A program made the translations under genes and the position numbers. Positions 8,606 to 16,900 of a DNA stretch of 53,180 nucleotides are shown in pieces; the first letter of the stretch is position 1; the number at the start of each line of letters is the position of its first letter. This DNA is from Actinomycetota bacterium (GTDB lineage Bacteria > Actinomycetota > Actinomycetes > Actinomycetales > Microbacteriaceae), in assembly GCA_030840335.1 (NCBI GenBank), contig JAUZFR010000176.1, positions 1 through 53,180 on the forward strand, given 5' to 3'. The notes under the pieces are model-generated. The model was not told where the DNA came from and did no database searches. It was given only the letters and a program-made list of their open reading frames with translations.

Positions 8606-9906
8606 TGGCGCTGCAGCACTTCGGCTGGTTTCTCGGCGCGGGATTCGGTGTGCAGGGCTGGGGAGACCCGACCTACGGCATCGGCTATGACTGGAAGAAG
8701 CCTCGGGTTTACCAGGACGCCGCGGCCGCATTCGAAGCGGCCGGTCTCGACCTCTTCATCATTGAGGATGGCGTCGCCGTGCCAGATACCTATGGCGGCA
8801 CCGCGGAAGTCAACCTGTCGAACGCCCGTTTCGTGCCCAAGCACGACCCGCTGCCGCTGGTGCCGTACCTCCTTGCCGCGACCGAGAGAATTGGTATCGT
8901 CCCGACACTGAGTGCTTCGTTCTACGAGCCATTCACCGCCGCGCGCCTGCTGGCGACTCTCCAGCACTTCGCGGACGGACGCCTGGGATTCAACGTCGTC
9001 ACCAGCGGCAGCGACCTGGCCGCCCAGAACTACGGTCTCGACAAACAGATCGATCACGACCTCCGATACGACCGCGCCGAGGAGTGGGTGCAGGTCGTCC
9101 GCGCGCTCTGGCGCAGCTGGGATGCCGATGCGATCATCGAAGATGCCGCTGGAGGCATATTCGCCGATTTCACCAAGGTGCGCACGATCGATCACGAGGG
9201 CGCGTTCTTCAAGGTCCGTGGTCCGCTCAATACCGCACCGCTCTCGGAGGAGCCAGTCATGGTTCAGGCGGGCGCATCCGGCAAGGGGCAGGACTTTGCG
9301 GGACGCAACTCCGACGTGATCCTCGCCCTCGCCTCGACCCCTGAGCGGATGCGCGCCTACCGCGACTCCATTCGCGAGGTTGCAGCGGCGAGCGGCCGCA
9401 ACCCGGACGATATCAAGGTTCTGTTTGTCGTAAATCCGATCGTGACGGCTAACGCAGACGAGACGGCGTCCGTTCGCGCGCGACGCAGCGAGCTGACGCA
9501 GTCCGCGATTGACGAGGCGTTACAGGGAGTGTCGTATCTCTCCGGTGTGGACTTCAAGAAGTTCGACCTCGACGCGACGCTGCCGGTTCTCACCACGAAC
9601 AGCAACCAGGGCACGCTCGACAATTTCGTCAAGAGTGCGCCAGAGGGTTCGACGCTTCGTGAGATCCTGCAGGCCCGCGCAAACAAGGATGGGCTCGCGA
9701 TTGTCGGCACCGCAGATGAGATCGCGGATCACCTCGGCGAGTTGTCTGATGGGGTCGGCGGCGACGGTTTCCTCTTTACCGGGCAGGTGCATCCCGCCAA
9801 CGTGCATCGCACCCTTGATCCGCTCGTTCCGGCGCTCCGGCGACGTGGCTTGCTTCGCGATTCGCTCGGTGACGGCGGCCTTCGCTCCAACCTGACGGAC
9901 TTCTAG
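8605..9906 (+). CDS. LLM flavin-dependent monooxygenase, NtaA/SnaA/DszA family (second copy)
   Basis: FMNH2-dependent monooxygenase, 433 residues. Family segments include MALQHFGWFLGAGFGVQGWG at the start, LDLFIIEDGVAVPD, DGRLGFNVVTSGSDLAAQNY, the FFKVRGPLNTAP stretch and VMVQAGASGKGQDFAG. Only moderately similar to the 2414 protein, so it likely handles a different substrate. The ATG overlaps the cysK stop by one base and its own TAG overlaps the next gene's GTG by one base, giving a tightly coupled trio cysK - monooxygenase - HAL-like. No reductase is inside this operon; FMNH2 must come from the 3789 or 12143 reductase. Confidence 0.92.
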   Translation: MALQHFGWFLGAGFGVQGWGDPTYGIGYDWKKPRVYQDAAAAFEAAGLDLFIIEDGVAVPDTYGGTAEVNLSNARFVPKHDPLPLVPYLLAATERIGIVPTLSASFYEPFTAARLLATLQHFADGRLGFNVVTSGSDLAAQNYGLDKQIDHDLRYDRAEEWVQVVRALWRSWDADAIIEDAAGGIFADFTKVRTIDHEGAFFKVRGPLNTAPLSEEPVMVQAGASGKGQDFAGRNSDVILALASTPERMRAYRDSIREVAAASGRNPDDIKVLFVVNPIVTANADETASVRARRSELTQSAIDEALQGVSYLSGVDFKKFDLDATLPVLTTNSNQGTLDNFVKSAPEGSTLREILQARANKDGLAIVGTADEIADHLGELSDGVGGDGFLFTGQVHPANVHRTLDPLVPALRRRGLLRDSLGDGGLRSNLTDF

Positions 9907-11375
9907 TGGGAGTGCTCTCGCGCGCTGACGTCGACCTGTCTGATGTCGTCGCGGTCGCGCGCGAGGGGGAGCGCGTGTCATTCGCGAGCGTCGTCGAGCG
10001 CGATCTTGCGGCTTCGCGAGCGGTGGTCGAGGCGGTTCTGGCCGAGGGTGAGCCGGTCTACGGGCTAAACACCGAGCTGGGTGCCGGTCGTGACATCGTC
10101 GTGTCGACCGAGCGCATTGAGGAGTTCCAGCGGCGCACCGTCCGCAACAGTAGCGGCGGCATAGGTTCCTCGCTCTCCGTCGAGCAGGCTCGCGCCGTCG
10201 TCTTTGCGCGGCTGGTCGGCTTCAGCCGCGGGGGAGCGGGCGTGACCTCGGAACTCGCGGTGCAGTACCGCGAACTGCTGAATCGGGATGTCTATCCCGT
10301 CATTCCCCGCACGGGCTCTGTTGGCGCCGCAGACCTCACTCATCTCGCCGCCGTCGCTGCGGTCGCGACGGGTACCGGACGCGCCTTCATCGACAACGCG
10401 GCCGTGTCGGGCGCGGACGCGCTTGCCGCCGTGTCCCTTCAGCCGGTCACGCTTCAGGCGCACGAGGCTCTCGCCGCGCTGAGTGGCAACTCGTACAGCG
10501 TGGGGGTCGGCGCCCTTGTAGTCTCCGATCTCGCAGGCATCGTCAACGCGGCCGATCGCGTCGTCGCGCTCTCGCTGGCCGCGCTCGCAGAACACTCGAC
10601 TGGCGGCAACCTCTCTCCGTTCAGTGTCGAGATCCAGTCCGCTCATCGCTCAGCCGAGCAGGCCGCGGCGGCCGCTCGCGTTCGGGCACTGCTGCCGTCT
10701 GGATCGGCGGCATCCACTCAGGACCCCCTGTCGTTCAGAACCGCCCCCCAGGTGCACGCGGCGCTTGCGTCGGCCGTTGCGGCATCCGCCGCCGCGATTC
10801 GGCTCGAACTCAACTCGCGCACCGAGAACCCTCTGGTCGACATCGACTCCCGTCGCATGATCTCCGGCGGCAATTTCCAGGTGCTCGGGCTCGCGCTGTC
10901 GTTCGAGTCGCTGCGACTGGCGCTCGCGCACGTCGCCGCAGCCTCGGAGCGGCGGCTCGCGAAGTTGTCTTCGCTTCAGGCACCCCTGCGCCGGGCCGGT
11001 CGGGCGCGTGTTCCCGGGCTGTTGTCATACTCAGCATCCTCGCTGCTCGCAGAGTTGCGTCAGCTGGCCAATCCGGTTTCTCTGTACACGACGTCGCTGT
11101 CTGATGATGTGGAGGACGTGTCCTCGAACGCTGCGCTCGCTCTGCAACTCCTCGAGCGTTCGGCCGCCCTCACCCGCACGATCCTGGCGATCGAGGCGGT
11201 GACGGCGGCGGAGCTCGCGGCAATCGAAGCTCAACACGACGGGTCGCGTGACGAGGTCCGCCGGGTGCTGAGCGGTCCGCTGCAGGAGATCGTTGACGTG
11301 GTCACGGCAGCTCTCGATGCGGATGCTCCCGCTGATGAACTCGTCGCCGCGCTTGAGCGTGAGCTGTACGCCTGA
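9906..11375 (+). CDS. HAL/PAL-family lyase homolog lacking the MIO-forming Ala-Ser-Gly triad
   Basis: A 489-residue member of the histidine/aromatic ammonia-lyase family. Conserved scaffold: VYGLNTELGAGRD with the catalytic-loop Tyr (Y52), TQDPLSFRTAPQVH with the Arg (R278), ELNSRTENPLV, and SGGNFQ. The usual GSVGASGDL, whose Ala-Ser-Gly cyclises into the electrophilic MIO group, here reads GSVGAADL (residues 137-144): one residue is missing and the Ser is gone, so MIO cannot form there. Other positions differ: the inner Tyr of QDPYSLR is Leu275, the His of SHAAG is replaced in NSSGG, and the Asn before the conserved Gly is Ser193. The gene reads through without frameshift, with a GTG start overlapping the preceding stop by one base. 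Probably a repurposed enzyme in sulfur metabolism rather than an ammonia lyase; its reaction is unknown. Confidence 0.85.
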   Translation: MGVLSRADVDLSDVVAVAREGERVSFASVVERDLAASRAVVEAVLAEGEPVYGLNTELGAGRDIVVSTERIEEFQRRTVRNSSGGIGSSLSVEQARAVVFARLVGFSRGGAGVTSELAVQYRELLNRDVYPVIPRTGSVGAADLTHLAAVAAVATGTGRAFIDNAAVSGADALAAVSLQPVTLQAHEALAALSGNSYSVGVGALVVSDLAGIVNAADRVVALSLAALAEHSTGGNLSPFSVEIQSAHRSAEQAAAAARVRALLPSGSAASTQDPLSFRTAPQVHAALASAVAASAAAIRLELNSRTENPLVDIDSRRMISGGNFQVLGLALSFESLRLALAHVAAASERRLAKLSSLQAPLRRAGRARVPGLLSYSASSLLAELRQLANPVSLYTTSLSDDVEDVSSNAALALQLLERSAALTRTILAIEAVTAAELAAIEAQHDGSRDEVRRVLSGPLQEIVDVVTAALDADAPADELVAALERELYA

Positions 11376-11423
11376 CGATCCGGCTCGCCACCGACGTGAC
11401 GGAAGCAATCCAGGTCATGAGAA

Positions 11424-11459
11424 AATCCAGTCCGCCTAGCGAATCCAGTCCGCCGAGCG
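11424..11459. repeat. Two-copy 18-bp tandem repeat between convergent genes
   Basis: AATCCAGTCCGCCTAGCG is followed at once by a copy with one mismatch (T to G), in the 100-base gap between the HAL-like gene and the GNAT gene. No terminator-like hairpin is evident here. Confidence 0.75.
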
Positions 11460-11475
11460 ATCCCAACGTCGCGAC

Positions 11476-12024
11476 TTAGGCGGCCAGCCCATCGGTGGCT
11501 CGGTCTTCAGCACCGTCGGAAGCCCGGTCTTCAGCACCGTCTTCAGGGGGGAGAGGCTTGCGGAACGACAGATAGCTGATTTCCTCGTAGTCACCCTCGA
11601 GATCGAACAGCGGCTCGTAGCCGAGAGACAGGTAGAGGGCGACTGCTTCTGGCTGCCGGGCGCCGGTCGTGAGTTCCGCGACCGAATATCCGGCCGAACG
11701 CGCCACGCTCTCGAGCGAAGCCATGACGACGCGGGCAAGGCCCTGGCGTCGGTACAGCGGATTCGTCCACACCCGCTTGATCTCGGCGACCGATGACGAA
11801 ACCCGCTTGTATGCGCCCCCAGCGACCACCACGCCATCCCGCATCACCAGCAGAAACGCGCCGCCGTTCGTGCTGGCAAACTGTTCTGCCGGATACCGGT
11901 GCAGTTCGAAGGATGAGGGGACGCCGTCGTTGAGTCCGTAGCGCTCGTCGTAGTCGCGAGCCAGATCGTCGATGAGCGGCCGCGCGCGGGGATCCGTCGG
12001 CAGCGTGTAGACGAGCTCATCCAT
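11476..12024 (-). CDS. GNAT family N-acetyltransferase
   Basis: Acetyl-CoA-dependent N-acetyltransferase, 182 residues. The acetyl-CoA site is RRQGLARVVMASLESVA (about residues 95-110, the Q/RxxGxG/A motif), preceded by the beta-strand VAEIKRVWTNPLYRRQG and followed by EAVALYLSLGYEPL. The acceptor is unknown; next to the sulfur cluster, N-acetylation of an S-substituted cysteine, as in the Bacillus yxe system, is a testable idea but no deacetylase is present in the window. The last 22 residues are a low-complexity tail (DGAEDRAS, DGAEDRAT) made by a 24-bp tandem duplication. Transcribed alone from a leaderless-type promoter. Confidence 0.85.
   Translation of the reverse strand: MDELVYTLPTDPRARPLIDDLARDYDERYGLNDGVPSSFELHRYPAEQFASTNGGAFLLVMRDGVVVAGGAYKRVSSSVAEIKRVWTNPLYRRQGLARVVMASLESVARSAGYSVAELTTGARQPEAVALYLSLGYEPLFDLEGDYEEISYLSFRKPLPPEDGAEDRASDGAEDRATDGLAA
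11501..11541. repeat. 24-bp tandem duplication in the GNAT C-terminal tail
   Basis: CGGTCTTCAGCACCGTC occurs at 11501-11517 and 11525-11541, duplicating the encoded DGAEDRA segment just before the stop. Confidence 0.8.
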
Positions 12025-12036
12025 GTTCCGACGCTA
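12025..12036 (-). promoter_or_regulatory. Leaderless-type promoter of the GNAT gene
   Basis: TAGCGT (12031-12036, minus strand) fits the TANNNT -10 consensus and ends six bases before the ATG, placing the transcription start at or next to the start codon. No Shine-Dalgarno is present. Confidence 0.6.
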
Positions 12037-12142
12037 GATTCCGCGCGCGCGGCCGGCAACCGATCCGGTTCACAGTTCGTAACGTGACGCAGTGTTTCGC
12101 CGCCAACTGGTCACAGCGCCGAACAGCGACGACGATGAAGAG

Positions 12143-12739
12143 ATGACCAGAACGCTCCAGGTGGTCGCCGTTTCAGGCAGCCTGAACCATCCGTCCAAGA
12201 CGACCGTGCTCGTCGAGGAAATCGTGGCAGCGCTCGGTCGCGCGCTTCCCATCGAAACTCACCTGATCACGCTGACCCAGCTCGGCCCGTCGCTCGCCGG
12301 CGCGCTGACTCGCGCCGAGCTGCCGCGGGCGGCGGAGGATGAGCTTCAGCGGATCGAGGCGGCGGACATCCTCGTCGTTGCGAGCCCGGTGTACCGCGCA
12401 TCGTTCACCGGCCTCTTCAAGCACCTGTTCGACTTCGTCGACCAGTACGCGTTGGTCGACACTCCTGTGCTGCTCGCCGCATCGGGCGGCAGCGAGAGGC
12501 ACGCGCTGATCATCGAGCACCAGTTCCGTCCGTTGTTTGCCTTCTTCCAGGCGCTGACTCTTCCGGTCGGTATTTATGCGCACGACTCCGATTTCGTCGA
12601 CTACAGGCTCACGAATGAATCACTGCGCGCCAGAATCGACAAGGCCGTCGCCAAGGCGGTTCCGGTGATCCGGTCGAACGTCGAAGAGAAGGATGAGATC
12701 GAGCGCTCGCTCGAAGGCGAAGTCGTCAGCGCGCAGTAG
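12143..12739 (+). CDS. NAD(P)H-dependent FMN reductase (second copy)
   Basis: Flavodoxin-fold FMN reductase, 198 residues, a close paralog of the 3789-4421 gene: shared blocks include VVAVSGSL, VASPVYRASFTGLFKHLFDF, GGSERHALIIEHQFRPLFAF and FQALTLPVG. It should supply FMNH2 to the LLM monooxygenases. The ATG at 12143 was chosen because the family Met-Thr start aligns there; an ORF extension to 12092 has no family support. It stands alone, 118 bases from the divergent GNAT gene. A CGTAAC-NN-GACGCA motif lies upstream (12078-12091). Confidence 0.9.
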   Translation: MTRTLQVVAVSGSLNHPSKTTVLVEEIVAALGRALPIETHLITLTQLGPSLAGALTRAELPRAAEDELQRIEAADILVVASPVYRASFTGLFKHLFDFVDQYALVDTPVLLAASGGSERHALIIEHQFRPLFAFFQALTLPVGIYAHDSDFVDYRLTNESLRARIDKAVAKAVPVIRSNVEEKDEIERSLEGEVVSAQ

Positions 12740-12779
12740 TCCCGGAACCCCTCGATCCCACGACCGCAGCACGCTCCAG

Positions 12780-12811
12780 CGTCGGTACCGCTCGAACGTC
12801 AGTACCGCTCG
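12780..12811. repeat. 17-bp tandem duplication across the thiolase stop
   Basis: CGTCGGTACCGCTCG (12780-12794) and CGTCAGTACCGCTCG (12797-12811) differ at one base. The stop codon of the leftward thiolase (12799-12801) lies in the second; the one-base difference removes the stop from the outer copy. Confidence 0.8.
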
Positions 12812-13953
12812 ATAATCGTCGCGTTGGCCATGCCGCCGCCCTCGCACATCACCTGAAGTCCGATGCGGCCGCCGGTTTGCTCAAGCGTGTTGACCATCGT
12901 GCCGAGTAGTCGCGTACCGCTGGATCCGAGCGCGTGACCAAGTGCAATCGCGCCGCCTCGAGGATTCACCCGCGCAGGATCGGCGTGCACCTCGTGCTGC
13001 CAGGCCAGGACGACGGGCGCAAAGGCTTCATTGACTTCGAACGTGTCGATGTCGTCGATGCCGAGCCCCGAACGGCTCAGGATGCGCTTTGTCGCGGGGA
13101 TCACGCCGGTCAGCATTTCGATCGGATTCGACCCGACGATCGCGAAGCTCGTGAAACGCGCTTTCGGCGTGAGACCGAGCAGCGCCGCCTTCTCCTCGCT
13201 CATGATCAGAACAGCGGATGCGCCATCCGTCAACGGAGAGGAGTTACCCGGCGTGATCCGCCAGTCGATCTCGGGGAAGCGACGGCCGAGTTCCTCGTCG
13301 TAGAAGGCGGGCTTCAGGCCGGCCAGCGCCTCCACGGTCGTCGAGGGCCGAAGGGTCTCGTCGGTAGAGAAATCACCGACCGGGATGATCTCGTTCGAGA
13401 AATCGGCGGCTGCGGCGAGTCGGTGCGATCGCGCCGCGAATTCGTCGAGTTGCTCGCGCGACAGATTCCATCGAGCTGAGATCAGTTCGGCGGAGATCCC
13501 CTGTCCGACCAGCCCCTCGGGGTAGCGCGCGTGCACCTTCGTGCCCCACGGGTCCTGGCCAAGAGTGGCGTAGTTGATCGGGTACTTGCTCATCTGCTCG
13601 ATGCCACAGGCAATGACGATGTCGTAGCTTCCGGCGATCACGCCCTGGGCGGCGAAGGTCGCCGCCTGCTGGCTTGAACCGCATTGTCGGTCGACGGTCG
13701 TGCCGGGGACGGACTCCGGGAACCCCGCCGCCAGGGCAGCGTTGCGCGCGATGTTGACCGACTGCTCGCCGACTTGCGCGAGGCATCCGGCGATCACGTC
13801 GTCGATGAGAGCGGGGTCGATACCGTTGCGTTCGACGAGTGCCGACAGCACCGTCGCAAGCAGGTCGACTGGATGAAAGGACGAGAGCGCTCCGCCGGGT
13901 TTCCCCTTGCCGGATGCCGTACGAATAGCGTCAACAATGACTGCGGTAGACAT
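12799..13953 (-). CDS. Acetyl-CoA C-acyltransferase (thiolase, FadA-like)
   Basis: Thiolase that condenses or cleaves acyl-CoA by Claisen chemistry, in fatty-acid or sterol-type degradation. All catalytic residues are visible in 384 residues: the nucleophilic Cys in TVDRQCGSSQQA (about residue 90), the His in GGAIALGHALGSSG (about 345) and the second Cys in QVMCEGGGMANA (about 375). NEAFAPVVLAW is the conserved NEAFA block. Normal length. It is monocistronic; no beta-oxidation partner lies adjacent, so the pathway is not defined by context. Confidence 0.93.
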   Translation of the reverse strand: MSTAVIVDAIRTASGKGKPGGALSSFHPVDLLATVLSALVERNGIDPALIDDVIAGCLAQVGEQSVNIARNAALAAGFPESVPGTTVDRQCGSSQQAATFAAQGVIAGSYDIVIACGIEQMSKYPINYATLGQDPWGTKVHARYPEGLVGQGISAELISARWNLSREQLDEFAARSHRLAAAADFSNEIIPVGDFSTDETLRPSTTVEALAGLKPAFYDEELGRRFPEIDWRITPGNSSPLTDGASAVLIMSEEKAALLGLTPKARFTSFAIVGSNPIEMLTGVIPATKRILSRSGLGIDDIDTFEVNEAFAPVVLAWQHEVHADPARVNPRGGAIALGHALGSSGTRLLGTMVNTLEQTGGRIGLQVMCEGGGMANATIIERY

Positions 13954-13965
13954 AGCGCCAGCCTA
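13954..13965 (-). promoter_or_regulatory. Leaderless-type promoter of the thiolase gene
   Basis: TAGGCT (13960-13965, minus strand) ends six bases before the ATG; no Shine-Dalgarno. Confidence 0.6.
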
Positions 13966-13976
13966 CGTCAGCGGAT

Positions 13977-16900
13977 TCAGGCCAGGGCCTTCGTGATTCT
14001 CTGTGTCGAGACCGTTTCGGCAGTGCCGAGGTGCTGGGCGAACAGGCTCACCCGAAGTTCCTCGAGCATCCACCGCACCTTCACGAGTTTGTCGGGGGTG
14101 CCCGGCGCGAGCGGTATGGCGCCACCGGCGGCGAGGTAGCGATCGGTCGCCGCCGTGACCTCGTTCGCCCAGACGCGGTCGCGCGCGATTTCCGTCGGCA
14201 ACTTCTCGAGCCGGCTGGCGATAGCCCGCAGATACCGCGGAACGTGGCGTAGCTGGGCGACTCCGGTACTCGAGATGAAGCCGGGGAAGACGAGACCAGC
14301 GAGTTGTGCCTTCGCATCTGTGAGCGCGGGCAGAACGGCCATGCTGGTCGCGTTTCGGATGGCGCGATCGGCATCCCGGGCCGCCGCGAGGATTGCGGTC
14401 ACGGTCGTCACCGTCGCGTACAGCGAGTCAACCAGTTCGGCCGAGATCTCGAGACGTGTCGCTTCGAATTCCGCGCGGGTCCACAGCAGGCCGTCGGGGT
14501 AGTGGCGGCGAAGTCCCGCATCCACGCACGCGACGAGGCAATCGTCGAAAAGTGCCTGGATGTTTTGGTACGGGCTGGTCGCGAGCAGCAGCTTCTCGGT
14601 TTGCGTGAGGTGTTCGCGAACATAACTCAGCGGCGAGGGGATGCTCATTAGCAGGAGTCGACGGATGCCGGCCGGCGTTGCGCGCTCCTGGTCCGCCGGC
14701 GTGCTCATGAGTCGCAGCGAGACGGAGCTTCCGCGATCGATGAGGGCAGGATACGCGCGGATCACCGTTCCGCCTCGGCGCGTGTCGATCAGCTTGGGAA
14801 GTTCGTCGAGGTCCCACGCGCTCAGCCCGTCGCGCTCGATCGCGTGGGGTGTCGATTCGCTCACCCGCGCGACAGACTCGCGAGCGCGCGTCTTGAGCTT
14901 TTGCTGCAACCCGACGAGGTCTTTCGATCTCGCCACCTCGCGACCCTGGTCGTTGACGACCGCGAAGGTCATGCGCAGGTGCGGCGGTATCCGATCGGTC
15001 TCGAAATCTTCTGCGTCGACCGGGGTGTGCGTCTTTCGCTGGATGGTTTCGGCCAGGTATTCCGTGAGGCTGGTCTGCTCGAGTTCGCCCCGTTCATCGA
15101 GCTTTTCGTCGGCTGCAAGGTCGCGCACCGGCTCGAGCAGTCGCCGCGCCCAGTCCGCCGCGGGCACGACGTTGCGACGGATCGCCTTCGGCAGGCTCTT
15201 GATCAGCGCGGTGACGAGGTCTTCGCGAAGCCCCGGCACGAGCCAGTCGAATCCTGCGGGCGACAGGGTGGCGAGCAGCGCGAGGGGTATGCGCACAGTG
15301 ACGCCATCATCCTCGGCACCCGGCTCGAATCGGTAGCTCAGCGGCAGCGTCTGGTCGCCCTGTCGCCAGGTCGCGGGGAATGCATCCTCGTCGATTGACG
15401 CCTCGCCCGCGAGAGTTTCCTGGGTCATCGTCAACAGGTCGGGCGTTTCCCGCATGGCTTTGCGCCACCACGATTCGAAGGTGCGCGTTGAGGCGACATC
15501 GCCGGGGATGCGCGAGTCATAGAACTCGAAGATCGCTTCGTCGTCGTAGAGGATGTCGCGCCGCCGCGTGCGCTCCTCCAACTCGCCGAGTTCCTTGCGT
15601 AGCTCACGGTTCTGCCGGTCGAATGCCGACAGTCGCTTGTCGACACGATCGAGATCCCACTCGCCGTCGACGAGTGCCGACCGGATGAACAGCTCGCGTG
15701 CATACGCCGGATCGATTCGCGCGAACTGCACGCGTCTCTTCACGACGATCGGCACTCCGTAGAGCGTCGCCCGCTCATAGGCGACCGCGGCGCCCTGCTT
15801 CTTCTCCCAGTGGGGCTCGCTGTAGGTGCGTTTGACCAGGTCACCGGCGATCGCCTCGGCCCACGCCGGATCGATCGCCGCGTTCATTCTCGCGAATAGG
15901 CGACTTGTCTCGACCAATTCGGCGCTCATGACCGCGGCGGGAGGCTTCTTTGCGAGAGCGGATCCGGGGAACAGCACGAAGCGCACCTGGCGTGCGCCGA
16001 TGTAGTCGCCCTTGCTCCGTGGTGAACCGGTCTTCGAGGCGCCGAGCGCCGCATCCTTGATTCCGATCTGGCTGAGCAGCCCGGCGAGGAGCGAACGATG
16101 GATGCCGTCGCCCCCGCTTCCCGAGGGGCCGGCTGCGCCCGGCTCACCGACCGCGAGCCCGACCTGCTTCGCCTGCCGGATGAGCTGTCGGTTCAGGTCG
16201 CCCCACTCCCGAATTCGAAGGAAATTGAGGTACTCCGCCTTGCATAACCGCCGGAACTGGTTGCCGCTGAGTTCTTTCTCCTTCGTTTTGAGATAGTTCC
16301 AGAGGTTCAGGAGTGTGACGAAATCACTCGTGGGGTCGACGAAGCGGGCGTGCATCTGGTCAGCCTGCGGTCGCCGCTCGAGCGGTCGTTCGCGCGGATC
16401 CTGGATCGTCAGGCCCGCGACGATGGCGATTACTTCGCGAGACGTACCGTGCTGTTTCGACTCGACAATCATTCGTGCGAGCCGTGGGTCGATCGGAAGC
16501 TGCGTGAGTTGTTTGCCGACCTTCGTGATGCGGGGAATCGCGCCCGGGGCGCCAGGCTTTTCGATGGCGCCCAGCTCGCTCAGCAGATCGAGGCCATCCT
16601 TGACTCCGCGCGAATCCGGCGGCTGGAGAAACGGAAACGCCTGGATGTCGCCCAGCCCGAGCGAAATCATCTGCAGGATGACCGCCGCGAGATTCGTGCG
16701 AAGGATCTCGGGCTCGGTGAACTCCGGTCGCCGCTCGAAGTCCTGCTCGGAATACAGGCGGATCGCGATGCCATCGCTCGTACGCCCGCTGCGTCCGGAG
16801 CGCTGGTTTGCGGATGCCTGGCTGATCGCCTCGATCGGCAGCCGTTGGATCTTGGCCCGCGTGGAATAGCGGCTGATGCGCGCAGTTCCGGCATCGATCA

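Noticed and set aside
9906-11375. Loss of the MIO motif as a sequencing error or pseudogene
   Set aside because: The frame is intact over 489 codons with family motifs on both sides; the change is a whole-codon deletion plus substitutions and is accompanied by other active-site changes.
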